Positions 9,540-18,144 of a stretch of 64,000 bases of DNA are shown here, one piece after another. The notes under the pieces are model-generated. The model saw only the letters and a program-made list of their open reading frames with translations. It searched no databases and had not been told where the DNA came from. The stretch covers positions 186,001 to 250,000 of the forward strand of contig CAIVPR010000126.1 of NCBI GenBank assembly GCA_903907865.1, written 5' to 3'. This DNA is from an uncultured Acidobacteriia bacterium (GTDB lineage: Bacteria > Acidobacteriota > Terriglobia > Bryobacterales > Bryobacteraceae). The translations under genes were made by a program, and so were the position numbers. Numbering within the stretch: the first letter of the stretch is position 1; each line of letters starts with the position of its first letter.

Positions 9540-10006
9540 GAGCGGTACTCGATACGAACATCTTGGTCCGAGCTGGTAGGCGCGCAAATGGGCCTGCCCA
9601 TGAACTTCTTGTCCGGATTGTCGGAGCGGACCGATGGCGACTATTGATGTCGCCCTTTCTGCATGAGGAACTGGCTCGAGTTCTTTCCTACCCTCGGGTC
9701 CGCAGAGTGACAAAGCTATCCGCCGCCGAGGTGCGACAATACTTGGACTACCTAGCTCACGATGATATCGCTGAGACGGTCTTTCCCGGACCGCCTCCCC
9801 GTGTCGTCACTGCCGACCCGGACGACGATCATGTCGTACACACTGCAGTTGAAGGCAAAGCGGATTTCCTGTGCACGCTTAACGTACATTTCTTCCAACC
9901 CGAAGTGCTGGAACACTGTCGAGCGCACGGGGTCACCATCTTGCGTGACTTGGAGCTCTTGCGACTCCTGCGCGACGAACAAGTCGTCCCGCCCTTAGTG
10001 GTGTGA
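9536..10006 (+). CDS. PIN-domain ribonuclease, toxin of a type II toxin-antitoxin pair
   Basis: A 156-residue PIN protein of the 'putative toxin-antitoxin system toxin component' family. Acidic active-site residues are visible: Asp6 (VLDTN), Glu44/45 (HEEL), the cluster Asp94-Asp98 (DPDDD) and Asp110 before the LCTLN strand. Such enzymes cut RNA in a metal-dependent way when the antitoxin is degraded. The GTG start overlaps the antitoxin stop by four bases. No inactivating change is seen, unlike the two broken toxins near 39-41 kb. Confidence 0.85.
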   Translation: MRAVLDTNILVRAGRRANGPAHELLVRIVGADRWRLLMSPFLHEELARVLSYPRVRRVTKLSAAEVRQYLDYLAHDDIAETVFPGPPPRVVTADPDDDHVVHTAVEGKADFLCTLNVHFFQPEVLEHCRAHGVTILRDLELLRLLRDEQVVPPLVV

Positions 10007-10025
10007 TGGTGGCGAGCTTCCTAGC

Positions 10026-10709
10026 CTACAACCCCGCTTCCCGAAACGCCTTGTGGACCGCAGCCGCAATCCCCTGCGCTCCAGGCGTGTCCCCGTGGAT
10101 GCAAACCGTCTCCGCCAGCCCCGCCTTGGCCATCCGAACAGCCTGGGCGGCGGCCTCGGAGGGATCTTGGATCAGCGCTCCGGGCAGTTTCCGGTTCCGC
10201 AGTGTGCCGTCGGACTCGTACCGGCGGTCCGCAAACGCCTCGGCCAACACCGGGAACCCCTGTTCCCGGAACACGGCCAGCATCTTCGATCCGGCGAGGC
10301 CCACCAGCGTCACCGTCTTGTCGTAACGGGCCACGCCCCGCGCGATCGCCAGCGCCAGCCGCTCATCCTTGGCAGCTTGGTTGTAGAGCGCCCCGTGCGG
10401 TTTCACGTGGACAATGTGCCCGCAGATCTTCACCAGCGCCAGAATCTGCTCGTGGACCGTCTGCTCCACCGCACCCAGAGGCATGTCTAGTTCCAGCCTG
10501 CCGAAATTGGCGCGATCGGGATAGCCCGGATGCGCCCCGATCTTGAGCCCGTGGCGGCGAGACTGGTCCACCGAAACGCGCATCGTCCGGTCATCCCCCG
10601 CATGCCCGCCACACGCGATGTTGACCGAGGTCAGAAACGGCATGATTGACTCCTGCCGACCGTCCTCGATCATCTCGTGGATCTCTCCGATGTCGCAGTT
10701 GATGTCCAT
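10026..10709 (-). CDS. pxpA: 5-oxoprolinase subunit A (LamB/YcsF family)
   Basis: A 227-residue protein beginning MDINCDIGE, the hallmark start of this family, with NIACGGHAGD, GAHPGYPD and KPHGALYN motifs. Together with PxpB and PxpC it hydrolyses 5-oxoproline to glutamate with ATP. It is slightly short (usual length about 250), mainly at the ends. It is the last gene of a four-gene minus-strand operon, starting two bases after the stop of the MFS gene. The frame is open upstream to 10790 inside the MFS gene, but the motif-bearing start is at 10709. Confidence 0.93.
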   Translation of the reverse strand: MDINCDIGEIHEMIEDGRQESIMPFLTSVNIACGGHAGDDRTMRVSVDQSRRHGLKIGAHPGYPDRANFGRLELDMPLGAVEQTVHEQILALVKICGHIVHVKPHGALYNQAAKDERLALAIARGVARYDKTVTLVGLAGSKMLAVFREQGFPVLAEAFADRRYESDGTLRNRKLPGALIQDPSEAAAQAVRMAKAGLAETVCIHGDTPGAQGIAAAVHKAFREAGL

Positions 10710-10711
10710 AC

Positions 10712-11923
10712 TCAAGCCAGTTCCTCCCCCTTGGTCTCCGGCAACAGGAAGATCAGGGCCGCTCCCAGTATAAAGAAGGCCGACGTGCACGCGAGCGCGG
10801 CGCCGATGCCCCGCGCATCAGCGATGGCCCCGATGGTCCAAGGAGCGAACGCGCTGACCGCCTTGCCCGCGTTGTAGGAGATCCCTTGCGCGGTGGCCCG
10901 GATCGACGACGGAAAGATTTCCGCCAGCATCGCGCCGAACAAGCTAAAGTAGCCGTGCCCGAAGAACCCAATCAGCGGCCCGAGGATCATCAATAAGGTG
11001 GGGTTGGCCCCAGCCAACCCGTAGACCGGAACCAGCGCCGCCGCGGCGAGCACGAAGGTCAAAAAGGCCGGACGGCGGCCGAAACGGTCTGCAAACATCC
11101 CAAAGAGGTTGTACCCGGCGAACGACCCCAGCTGCATCGGGACCACCCACGCCGCCGATTTCACCACGCTCATCCCCGCACCCCCGCGGGCAATGGGCGT
11201 CGCAAGATACGCCGGAATCCACGTGAACAGGCCCCAATAGGCGAACAGCAAGCTCGTGCAGACGGCGCTGGCGACGAGCAGCGGCCTTCTGACGCGAGGA
11301 GTCCACAACATGGAAAGCTGAGGACGGTGCGCGGAATGCCGCCAAACCTGCGGCTCGGGAATAGCTCGGCGGATCCAGACGGTCACCAAGGCGGGCAGGA
11401 CCCCACACACGAACAGCGCGCGCCATCCGAATCGTGGAATGACCGACCCCGCCAGCAGCGCCGCCAGGACGTACCCCAGTGCCCAGCCGGACTGCACAAA
11501 CCCCACCGCCTTCCCCCGGCTTTCGGCGGGCCACGATTCGGCCACCAGCACGGAACCGGCCGACCACTCCGCCCCCAGCCCGAACCCCATCAGCGCCCGC
11601 CAGACGCCCATTTCGACCGGTGTCCGGGCGGTCGCGGTCAAACCGGTGAACAAGGAATAGACAAGGATGGACCAAACGAGGACGCGCGCCCGTCCGTAAC
11701 GGTCGGCAAAGTAGCCCGCGATGGCCCCACCGGCGGCACCGGTCACAAGGGGAATCGAGGACAGCAGTCCGGCCTGGGCCGACGTCATGCCGAACTCTCG
11801 CTGGATGCTGGCAAGCGCGAACGAGTAGAGCAGCGCGTCCATGCCGTCCAGCATCCAGCCGAGCTGGGCGGCGAGGAGGATGCGGCGCTGGTCCGGGCTG
11901 GCAGCGCGCAGAAGGGCGATCAC
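10712..11923 (-). CDS. MFS transporter in the 5-oxoprolinase operon
   Basis: A 403-residue, twelve-helix major facilitator protein with the loop 2-3 motif GYFADRYGRARV and an equivalent MFADRFGRRPAF in the second half, typical of the metabolite:proton symporter (aromatic acid/sialate) group. Its start overlaps the pxpC stop by four bases and it is followed two bases later by pxpA. This position suggests it imports 5-oxoproline or a related acid for the oxoprolinase; that substrate is inference. Confidence 0.88.
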   Translation of the reverse strand: MIALLRAASPDQRRILLAAQLGWMLDGMDALLYSFALASIQREFGMTSAQAGLLSSIPLVTGAAGGAIAGYFADRYGRARVLVWSILVYSLFTGLTATARTPVEMGVWRALMGFGLGAEWSAGSVLVAESWPAESRGKAVGFVQSGWALGYVLAALLAGSVIPRFGWRALFVCGVLPALVTVWIRRAIPEPQVWRHSAHRPQLSMLWTPRVRRPLLVASAVCTSLLFAYWGLFTWIPAYLATPIARGGAGMSVVKSAAWVVPMQLGSFAGYNLFGMFADRFGRRPAFLTFVLAAAALVPVYGLAGANPTLLMILGPLIGFFGHGYFSLFGAMLAEIFPSSIRATAQGISYNAGKAVSAFAPWTIGAIADARGIGAALACTSAFFILGAALIFLLPETKGEELA

Positions 11924-12819
11924 AGAAATATCTCCTCGGATTTCAGCAGGGCTTCGCGCTCGCGGATGAGTTGGTGGGCGTGGGCCGGGTCGATTTGTTC
12001 GAAACGGACTTGGTCGCCGGGGCGGAGTTGCCCGACCGACGGAAGGTCCACCGTAACCACGTTGGCGATCTTCGGGTACCCGCCTGTGGTCTGCTGGTCC
12101 ACGAAGAGAATGATCGGCAGGCCCCCGGCGGTGATCTGGATCGCTCCCAACGGAACGCCCTCGGTGGTCATCTCGGCTCCATTTTGTAAGGATAGGGCAG
12201 GGCCGTCCAGCCGGACACCGAGGCGGTTTGAGTTGTTCGAGACGGTATACGTTCCGGTCAGAAACTGCGCCAGCGCGTCGGCCGGGAACCAGTCCGCCTG
12301 GGGGCCGAGGGTAACCCGAAGGGTCCGTCGCGGGGCGAGCTTGGCAAGGATTTCCGGGCGGATTCCCTCACGCACGGCACCCACCGCCGCCGTCCCGATC
12401 CGGAGCGTGTCCAGCTTGCGCAGGGGCCGGCCCTCAAAGCCTCCCATGTTTCCGGGCACGTGCGTGGAGGCGCTGCCCGCGATCAGGGGAACTTCGATGC
12501 CGCCCCGAACACAGAGGTAGCCGCGGACCCCGGGCTGAATCGGACCTGCCCGAAGCGTTTCGCCCGGCTGAAGATGGACTGGCCGAACGGACTCAGGTCC
12601 CGCGATGGCGACGACCGCCCCTTCCGGGAACACAAATGTCCCACCCAGCAGGGTCATTTCCAGCGCTGACGCGTTTTCAGGATTCCCCAGCAGCCGGTTT
12701 CCCAACCGCAGCGACACTGGATCGGCCGCACCGGCGCGCGACACGCCGCTCATCCCCTGCATCGGGCGGCCGAGATCCTGCACGGTGGTGAATGCGCCGG
12801 GGTTCTGGACGACGATCAT
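11920..12819 (-). CDS. pxpC: 5-oxoprolinase subunit C (biotin-dependent carboxyltransferase family, KipA-like)
   Basis: A 299-residue protein with the family start IVVQNPGAFTTVQDLGR and motifs RAGAADPVSLRLGNRLLGN, NRLGVRLDG and EGVPLGAIQI. It forms the catalytic complex of 5-oxoprolinase with PxpA and PxpB. The start overlaps the upstream pxpB stop by four bases (ATGA) and the end overlaps the MFS start by four, so the operon is tightly coupled. Confidence 0.94.
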   Translation of the reverse strand: MIVVQNPGAFTTVQDLGRPMQGMSGVSRAGAADPVSLRLGNRLLGNPENASALEMTLLGGTFVFPEGAVVAIAGPESVRPVHLQPGETLRAGPIQPGVRGYLCVRGGIEVPLIAGSASTHVPGNMGGFEGRPLRKLDTLRIGTAAVGAVREGIRPEILAKLAPRRTLRVTLGPQADWFPADALAQFLTGTYTVSNNSNRLGVRLDGPALSLQNGAEMTTEGVPLGAIQITAGGLPIILFVDQQTTGGYPKIANVVTVDLPSVGQLRPGDQVRFEQIDPAHAHQLIREREALLKSEEIFL

Positions 12820-13487
12820 AAAGGCAGAAACCGTACCGTGTCGCCTGGCTGCAGCAGGCTCATGGGATTGCGCGCCGGGTGGAACATTTCGAGCGTCGTG
12901 CGGCCGATTAGCCTCCAGCCGCCGGGGCTCGCAGCCGGGTAAACACCGGTCTGCCGGCCCGCGATTCCGACGCTCCCCGCGGGCACCAGTTTGCGCGGAG
13001 AATCGAGGCGGGGCGTTTCCAGCGACTCCGGGAGGCCGGTCAGGTACGCGAAACCGGGGGCGAATCCGAGAAAGCAGACCTCGTAGTCCACCGATGAGTG
13101 CCGCTCAATGACGTCCGCCGGTGTCATCCGGTGATGCTCGGCGACCCATCCGAGGTCCGGCCCATCTTCACCGCCGTACTGGACCGGAATCTCGACCAGC
13201 CTGCAAGGCGCTGTGGTTTCCGGTTCCCCGGTGTGGGCGGCCAAGGCCAAGGCGATGCGCCCGACGATTTCGTCCGCGCTGGTGAGGACTGGGTCGAAGA
13301 CCACCAAGACCGTCGCGTAGGCCGGATGTAGGTTGACCAAGCCGGGAATCGAAAACGCAGCCAGTTTCCGGGCAGCCGCGATGACCCGATGGCGCGTGGC
13401 GGGGTCCTTCGGAGACCCGAAGTCTACCAGCACCGACTGGTCGCTGGAGTAGAGCAGCCGGGCATCGGCCAGTTGCTTCAGCAGCAT
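12816..13487 (-). CDS. pxpB: 5-oxoprolinase subunit B (KipI-like carboxyltransferase)
   Basis: A 223-residue protein with family motifs VNLHPAYATVLVVFDP, VEIPVQYGGEDGPDL and GFAPGFAYLTGLP. It is the first gene of the oxoprolinase operon. A TAGGAT hexamer (13495-13500) ends seven bases before the ATG and no Shine-Dalgarno is visible, so the operon message may be leaderless. The SDR gene is divergent, 63 bases away. Confidence 0.94.
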   Translation of the reverse strand: MLLKQLADARLLYSSDQSVLVDFGSPKDPATRHRVIAAARKLAAFSIPGLVNLHPAYATVLVVFDPVLTSADEIVGRIALALAAHTGEPETTAPCRLVEIPVQYGGEDGPDLGWVAEHHRMTPADVIERHSSVDYEVCFLGFAPGFAYLTGLPESLETPRLDSPRKLVPAGSVGIAGRQTGVYPAASPGGWRLIGRTTLEMFHPARNPMSLLQPGDTVRFLPL

Positions 13488-13550
13488 TTGTTTGATCCTA
13501 GCGCGGACAGCCCGGCCGATTCAAATCTAGGGCGGCTAGAATTGCTCTAG

Positions 13551-14339
13551 ATGCCTTCCACGCCCCCATCCGCCACTACCGCCCTCGTGACCGGTGCGTC
13601 CAGCGGTCTGGGGGAAATGTTTGCCCGCAGACTAGCCGCGCGGGGGTACAACCTTATCTTGGTCGCCCGTCGCGGGGAGCGCTTGCTGGAACTGGCTAAG
13701 GAACTGCCCGTCCAAGTCCAAACGATCTGCGCCGACTTGGTCACGGAAGACGGCCTCGGGAAGGTCGAATCGGCCATTCGGGACTGCCCCTCGCTCGACC
13801 TATTGGTCAACAACGCCGGTTTCGGCACGCTCGGGTACTTCTGGGAAGCGGACATCGCCGGGCAACGCGACATGCACGCCCTCCACGTGATGGCGACGGT
13901 CCGGCTAACGCATGCGGCCTTGGGACCCATGGTGCGGCGTAACCGGGGCGGCGTGATCAACGTGTCGTCGGTCGCGGCGTTTTCCATCAACCCCGGCAAC
14001 GTAAGCTACTGTTCGACAAAGGCATGGATGAACAACTTCACCGAGGGGCTGGACATCGAACTGCGGCATGCGAAATCGGCAGTGCGGGTGCAGGCGCTCT
14101 GTCCCGGCTTCACTTACACGGAGTTCCACGACACGCTCGGAGTAGACCGGAAGGGCATTCCCGACTGGCTGTGGCTCAAAGCCGACGACGTCGTGGAATC
14201 CTCCCTCCGCGGGCTGGGCTCGGGCAAAGTGATCGTGGTGCCGGGCCTCGTGTACAAGCTGGTCGCCGCGCTGGTCCGCCCCCTGCCGTACGGGATCCGC
14301 AAACACCTGAAGCGCCCTTTCAAGGACAAGCGCGCGTGA
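13551..14339 (+). CDS. Short-chain dehydrogenase/reductase (SDR)
   Basis: A 262-residue classical SDR: cofactor motif TGASSGLG near residues 13-20, NNAGFG, active-site Ser in NVSSVAAF and the catalytic YCSTK (Tyr-x3-Lys). It reduces or oxidises a carbonyl/alcohol with NAD(P); the substrate is unknown, but the C-terminal hydrophobic segment (KLVAALVRPLP) resembles acyl-chain or steroid-type SDRs. TAGAAT (13537-13542) ends eight bases before the ATG. Its stop overlaps the GTG start of ftcD by four bases, so the two are translated together. Confidence 0.9.
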   Translation: MPSTPPSATTALVTGASSGLGEMFARRLAARGYNLILVARRGERLLELAKELPVQVQTICADLVTEDGLGKVESAIRDCPSLDLLVNNAGFGTLGYFWEADIAGQRDMHALHVMATVRLTHAALGPMVRRNRGGVINVSSVAAFSINPGNVSYCSTKAWMNNFTEGLDIELRHAKSAVRVQALCPGFTYTEFHDTLGVDRKGIPDWLWLKADDVVESSLRGLGSGKVIVVPGLVYKLVAALVRPLPYGIRKHLKRPFKDKRA

Positions 14340-15211
14340 TCGCCGAGTGCGTCCCCAATTTTTCCGAAGGCCGCGACTTGGCGCTGGTGGACCGGATCGC
14401 GGCGGCGGTTCCAACTTCCATGCTCTTGGACAGGACGTCGGACCCCGACCACAACCGGTCGGTCCTGACCTTTGCCGGGGAACCGGCGGCAGTTGCTGAT
14501 GCGGCGTTCGAGGCCGTTCGCGCGGCAGTGGCGGCACTCGATCTACGCAGTCACCATGGGGTCCATCCCCGGATCGGAGTGGCGGACGTGGTACCGCTTG
14601 TACCCGTCGCAGGAATCACGATGGAACACTGCGTCGAATTGGCGCGGTCAGTCGGACGCCAAATCTGGGAAGAATTGGAGGTGCCGGTGTTCTTCTACGA
14701 GGCTGCGGCGTTGCGTCCCGAATGCGTCCGACTGGAGAATGTCAGGCGTTTGGCGATGGCCGACACCTTGGCGCCGGACCTCGGAACCGGGCGGCACCCC
14801 TCCGCCGGGGCCTGCGTGGTGGGGGCGCGCAAGTTCCTGATCGCTTGGAATATCGACCTGGACACGGCGGATGTAAACGTTGCGAAAGCGATCGCAGGGA
14901 GAATCCGCGAGTCCGGGGGCGGGCTGGCGGGAGTCAAGGCGCTCGGACTGATGTTGAAGTCTAGCGGGGTGGCGCAGGTGTCGATGAACCTTGTCGATTT
15001 CGAGAGGACTCCGATGTGGGTTGTCTTCGCCGAAGTGGAGCGGTTGGCGCGGGAGCTAGGGGTGGGGGTGCGGGGGAGCGAATTGATCGGCATGTTGCCC
15101 CGCGCGGCGCTGGATGCGTGCAGGGACAGGGATCTGAAGTGGATGAACCTGGCTGCGGGGTCGGTGCTGGAAGCCCGCCTGCAATGCGGCGACGCGGGAG
15201 GAACGGGTTGA
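14336..15211 (+). CDS. ftcD: Glutamate formimidoyltransferase
   Basis: A 291-residue formiminotransferase domain protein with the typical start ECVPNFSEGRD, the DHNRSVLTF strand, HHGVHPRIGVADVVPLVP and a normal length for the stand-alone enzyme. It transfers the formimino group from N-formiminoglutamate (histidine breakdown) to tetrahydrofolate; some homologues also process 5-formyl-THF. No hut genes are visible in the window. The GTG start (14336) overlaps the SDR stop. Both this enzyme and the neighbouring oxoprolinase yield glutamate. Confidence 0.92.
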   Translation: MIAECVPNFSEGRDLALVDRIAAAVPTSMLLDRTSDPDHNRSVLTFAGEPAAVADAAFEAVRAAVAALDLRSHHGVHPRIGVADVVPLVPVAGITMEHCVELARSVGRQIWEELEVPVFFYEAAALRPECVRLENVRRLAMADTLAPDLGTGRHPSAGACVVGARKFLIAWNIDLDTADVNVAKAIAGRIRESGGGLAGVKALGLMLKSSGVAQVSMNLVDFERTPMWVVFAEVERLARELGVGVRGSELIGMLPRAALDACRDRDLKWMNLAAGSVLEARLQCGDAGGTG

Positions 15212-15330
15212 AACAAAAGGGAAGGATCTTGTTGTATTCTGAGAGGTATACTGCGCTCGAGTTCCCTCCTGCCGGGTGGATACCCCGCAGCGTACTAGGA
15301 CGCTGAGCCCACGGCGGCAAATATTTTCTG

Positions 15331-15358
15331 TTGCGGTGAGGGTCAGGTGTTGTATAGT
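15331..15358 (+). promoter_or_regulatory. Candidate sigma-70 promoter of the PEP-CTERM gene
   Basis: TTGCGG (15331-15336) and TATAGT (15353-15358) are separated by 16 bases, and the start codon follows 43 bases later with a good Shine-Dalgarno. The -10 matches 5 of 6 consensus bases, the -35 only 3. Confidence 0.5.
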
Positions 15359-15401
15359 GGGTGTAGATCGGAACGAAGCGTCCGACTCGGAGGATTTAAC
15401 T

Positions 15402-16403
15402 TTGAAGCGAATTCTAACAATCTCATGGGTGGGTCTTGTTGCGGTGGCGGCAGCCAGCGCGGCGTCGTTCAACATCAATCTGGCGCAGGGCCTGTCAGCA
15501 GCTAACGTCACCGGCGGATCCAACACGATCAGCGGGACTTGCGCAGGTGGCACGCAGGCTGCGGCTGGCTACGGTGGTTGTATCCAAGGCACGCAGGCTG
15601 CGGGAACCGGCACCGGTAACGTGGCATGGAACAGCGTCAACACCTACTCGAACAACATCTTCAACTCGGCCAGCAGTGCTACGGCTGGCAATGGCAATAC
15701 TGGCAGCTTCTCGCCAGCTTCCTCGTACAACGTGACTGATCCCTATGCCGGGACGATCTCGCTGGCGTTGGGAAGCACGAGCACCGTGTGGAACGGTACG
15801 GGCGGTCCGTCAGGTGCTACGGCCACTCTCACCATTCCGATCGGCGTGTATGGTGTCACCGATGTTTGGACCATGCTCCAAGATGAGTTCGGCGTGAACG
15901 GCGTCAGCAACACGACCGTGATTTTCAACTTCGGCTCTTCCTCAAATCAGACTTCTGGATTGACACAGGTCTCCTACAGCCTGACCAACGGGAATCAGAT
16001 CCGCTCTTCCACCGTCTGCACGGGAACGAATACCGGCGGTGCCGCTCCGGCGTCTTGCACAGGATTCGCGGGAACGACGAGTTCGTCGAACACCACTCAG
16101 GTGTATTCGCAAGCATATGCTGGTGACGGTCGGACTGGTCCGTACCTGAACACGCAGGGGAACATCTACCTTGATGCGCAAGTCTTCAACTTGGCAACCT
16201 CCTACTCAGCCGCCACGCCGTGGTTGGTGAGCATCCAGATTCAAAACATCGGCGGCGTCTACAACGGTACCGGCAGCACGTTCACGAGCCGCACGGCCCT
16301 CTCCGCAATCACGGTGGACACGGCTCCCGAGCCCTCGTCTGTCGCGCTTTTCGGAGCTGGCTTGGGTGCCTTGGCGTGGTTCCGTCGTCGGCGTCAGGCA
16401 TAG
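15402..16403 (+). CDS. PEP-CTERM sorting-domain protein
   Basis: A 333-residue secreted protein: signal peptide (KRILTISWVGLVAVAAASA), a Gly/Ser/Thr/Asn-rich beta-type body poor in charged residues, and a C-terminal PEP motif (APEPSSVALFGAGLG), hydrophobic helix and RRRR tail. This is the exosortase/PEP-CTERM signal, which directs cleavage and surface display in EPS-forming bacteria; no exosortase gene is in the window. The start is TTG at 15402, chosen because GGAGG (15389-15393) stands eight bases upstream and the signal peptide follows. The body function is unknown. Confidence 0.88.
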   Translation: MKRILTISWVGLVAVAAASAASFNINLAQGLSAANVTGGSNTISGTCAGGTQAAAGYGGCIQGTQAAGTGTGNVAWNSVNTYSNNIFNSASSATAGNGNTGSFSPASSYNVTDPYAGTISLALGSTSTVWNGTGGPSGATATLTIPIGVYGVTDVWTMLQDEFGVNGVSNTTVIFNFGSSSNQTSGLTQVSYSLTNGNQIRSSTVCTGTNTGGAAPASCTGFAGTTSSSNTTQVYSQAYAGDGRTGPYLNTQGNIYLDAQVFNLATSYSAATPWLVSIQIQNIGGVYNGTGSTFTSRTALSAITVDTAPEPSSVALFGAGLGALAWFRRRRQA

Positions 16404-16426
16404 ACAAAACCACAACAGCTTCAAGA

Positions 16427-16462
16427 AAAGAGGGCGGCTCCGTCCAAGGAGCCGCCCTCTTT
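16427..16462. terminator. Strong bidirectional intrinsic terminator
   Basis: A perfect 15-bp stem (16427-16441 with 16448-16462) and a 6-base loop, A-rich on one side and T-rich on the other. It lies between the convergent PEP-CTERM and B2-like genes and can stop transcription from both. Confidence 0.88.
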
Positions 16463-16467
16463 CCGTT

Positions 16468-16962
16468 TTACGGCCTGCGCCAAGGCATCGGGAGATCGTA
16501 GGACCCGGAGGCCTCCAGCACCGAGTAGGTGGCCACTTCCGCAAGCGACTCGTTCAGAGGTATCCCCTCGTATTCCAGCCAAGCGTGACCTTCCAACTTT
16601 CCGTCCCGCCGTCGAAACCCTACCCGCACGATCCCGTCCAAGCCTCGACGCCGCATCAAAGCCCACAGTGAGAGGGAGCGGACAAGGCAATTGACGCGCC
16701 CGGCTGTGTAGCCGTGGGTTGTGTATCGGTAAAAGATAGCTTGGGTCTTGTAAACGATCTGGAGCAAAACCCGCTGTTCATCGCTCGATAGAGCCGCGCT
16801 GCGCGTCGGCGCGCTCCACCGGCGCAGAAATGCTTGAGTCTTTGGGACCCCCCAGATTCGGAAGGCCGCCGACACGATGGGCACCGCAGCGAAGGTCTTC
16901 ACCAACAGGCCGCGTCCGACCGGCCCCAACCCCCAAAAAGTCCGCAGTTTTCTAACCAGCAC
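16468..16962 (-). CDS. Lasso peptide biosynthesis B2-like protein (transglutaminase-fold cysteine protease)
   Basis: A 164-residue member of the B2/transglutaminase-like family that removes leader peptides in lasso peptide and related RiPP pathways. Cys92 stands in the conserved NCLVRSLSL block, His126 in EGHAWLEYEG, and the acidic third residue follows in PLNE, so the triad looks intact. The N-terminal helix region (RKLRTFWGLGPVGRGLL) is typical. GTG start at 16962. No cyclase (asparagine-synthetase-like), RRE/B1 or precursor gene was found nearby. It is divergent, by 23 bases, from an operon with sulfotransferase-like and nucleotidyltransferase genes, enzyme types also reported as tailoring partners in RiPP clusters. 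Confidence 0.82.
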   Translation of the reverse strand: MLVRKLRTFWGLGPVGRGLLVKTFAAVPIVSAAFRIWGVPKTQAFLRRWSAPTRSAALSSDEQRVLLQIVYKTQAIFYRYTTHGYTAGRVNCLVRSLSLWALMRRRGLDGIVRVGFRRRDGKLEGHAWLEYEGIPLNESLAEVATYSVLEASGSYDLPMPWRRP

Positions 16963-16985
16963 TGTGATGATAAACTCAGTGTGGC

Positions 16986-17393
16986 ATGGTCATGATCGCC
17001 CTCGCCGTCTGCGTCGGCTGCATTATGCTCTCCTCGTTGCGCAAGGATGCTTGGCCGCTCACTAGGTATCCAATGTTCACAAGGCGTATAGAGGCCAAGG
17101 ACATGGTGGCGATTCGATTTCGGCTCCTGCGTGCCGACGGGTCGGCGGACTGGTGGCGGCCAAGGTCGCATCGGTATGAGGATTGCATTGGAGAGCGCAT
17201 CCGGGCCTTGGGCACCGCCGAGGTAATGTGGGGTGTCGCCGAAATGTTGCGCTTGCTGGCACTCGACGAAGCCGACACCAGCCGTTACCAAGCTGTTGAG
17301 GTGGTAGAACGTTCATTTGCCAATGGGCGCGTCGAGGACCGGCAGGTGGCGGTGGTTCCGGTTCCCCATAGACGGTTACCGATAGATGAGTAG
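16986..17393 (+). CDS. Small membrane-anchored protein upstream of an HTTM-like gene
   Basis: A 135-residue protein with one N-terminal membrane segment (MIALAVCVGCIML) followed by DAWPLTRYPMF, a motif that I associate with small partner proteins encoded next to HTTM proteins, and then a soluble alpha/beta region. The molecular function is not known to me. It is the first gene of a four-gene plus-strand operon; its stop overlaps the next start by eight bases. Two ATGs (16986, 16992) are possible starts. It is divergent from the B2-like gene. Confidence 0.7.
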   Translation: MVMIALAVCVGCIMLSSLRKDAWPLTRYPMFTRRIEAKDMVAIRFRLLRADGSADWWRPRSHRYEDCIGERIRALGTAEVMWGVAEMLRLLALDEADTSRYQAVEVVERSFANGRVEDRQVAVVPVPHRRLPIDE

Positions 17394-18144
17394 ACCGTTG
17401 GCAACTCAAGTCTTCGCATCCTTGTACTGCGGCACAATTGCGCTGCAGACGGCGGTCCGCTTTCGCGATCACGCTTGGTTCCAACGCAGTGATCCCGCTC
17501 GGCTCTACGGCCCTCCACCGCGACTGTTCGGCCTTGTTCGGCTACCCACCCCAAGCAACCAGGTTTTTCAGTTGGCAGGAGCGGCTTTCATCGTCGCGCT
17601 CCTCGGGGCAGCGCTCGGAATTGCGGCGAAGTTGTCGCTGGCAGCGGCGCTGCTGGCGTACTTCGTCCATTTTCCTCCCATCCATGGACTTGGCTACATA
17701 GCGCGTACGAGCAACCTGATCCCGGTCGTTCTCGCCATTCTTTTGGTCGCCCCCCCTGAACAGATCATGGCCGTGCAACTGGCGGTAGCAGCAGTCTATT
17801 TTTCAGCAGGAGTGGCGAAACTGCGCGCCTCCGGCTTGCGTTGGGCCGACGGGGTCGCCCTACAGGGTTACATGGTTCAAGCCTACATGTGGCATGAAAA
17901 GCCCGCCGCCCTCTGGATATCACGCCGCAGATGGCTGTGCGCCGGACTCAGCGCGGTCGTCCTGATGTGGGAAGTCACATTCCCGGCTGCCATATTTTTC
18001 CCGCATGTCGTTTGGATCTGGGTATTTGTGGGCGTCCTGTTCCATATCAGCACGTCCGTACTGATGCGGATCCACTACTGGATCTACTTCGGACCGGCGT
18101 ATTTCGCCTTCATAGCCGAATGGCTCGCAGGGAGAATCCAGTGA
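17386..18144 (+). CDS. HTTM-like multi-helix membrane protein
   Basis: A 252-residue integral membrane protein with about six to seven hydrophobic helices. The pattern AVYFSAGVAKLRASGLRWADG and the later WEVTFPA and FHISTSVLMR resemble the HTTM domain (horizontally transferred transmembrane domain, related to vitamin K-dependent gamma-carboxylase and DoxX/MauE-type proteins). No proven activity can be assigned. It overlaps the preceding gene by eight bases and the next by four (GTGA), so it is translated as part of a coupled operon. Confidence 0.72.
   Translation: MSRPLATQVFASLYCGTIALQTAVRFRDHAWFQRSDPARLYGPPPRLFGLVRLPTPSNQVFQLAGAAFIVALLGAALGIAAKLSLAAALLAYFVHFPPIHGLGYIARTSNLIPVVLAILLVAPPEQIMAVQLAVAAVYFSAGVAKLRASGLRWADGVALQGYMVQAYMWHEKPAALWISRRRWLCAGLSAVVLMWEVTFPAAIFFPHVVWIWVFVGVLFHISTSVLMRIHYWIYFGPAYFAFIAEWLAGRIQ

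Noticed and set aside
16404-17000. Lasso precursor peptide or cyclase near the B2-like gene
   Set aside because: No short frame with a leader/core layout and no asparagine-synthetase-like protein could be found on either strand from 15.2 to 20.6 kb; only short shadows are present.
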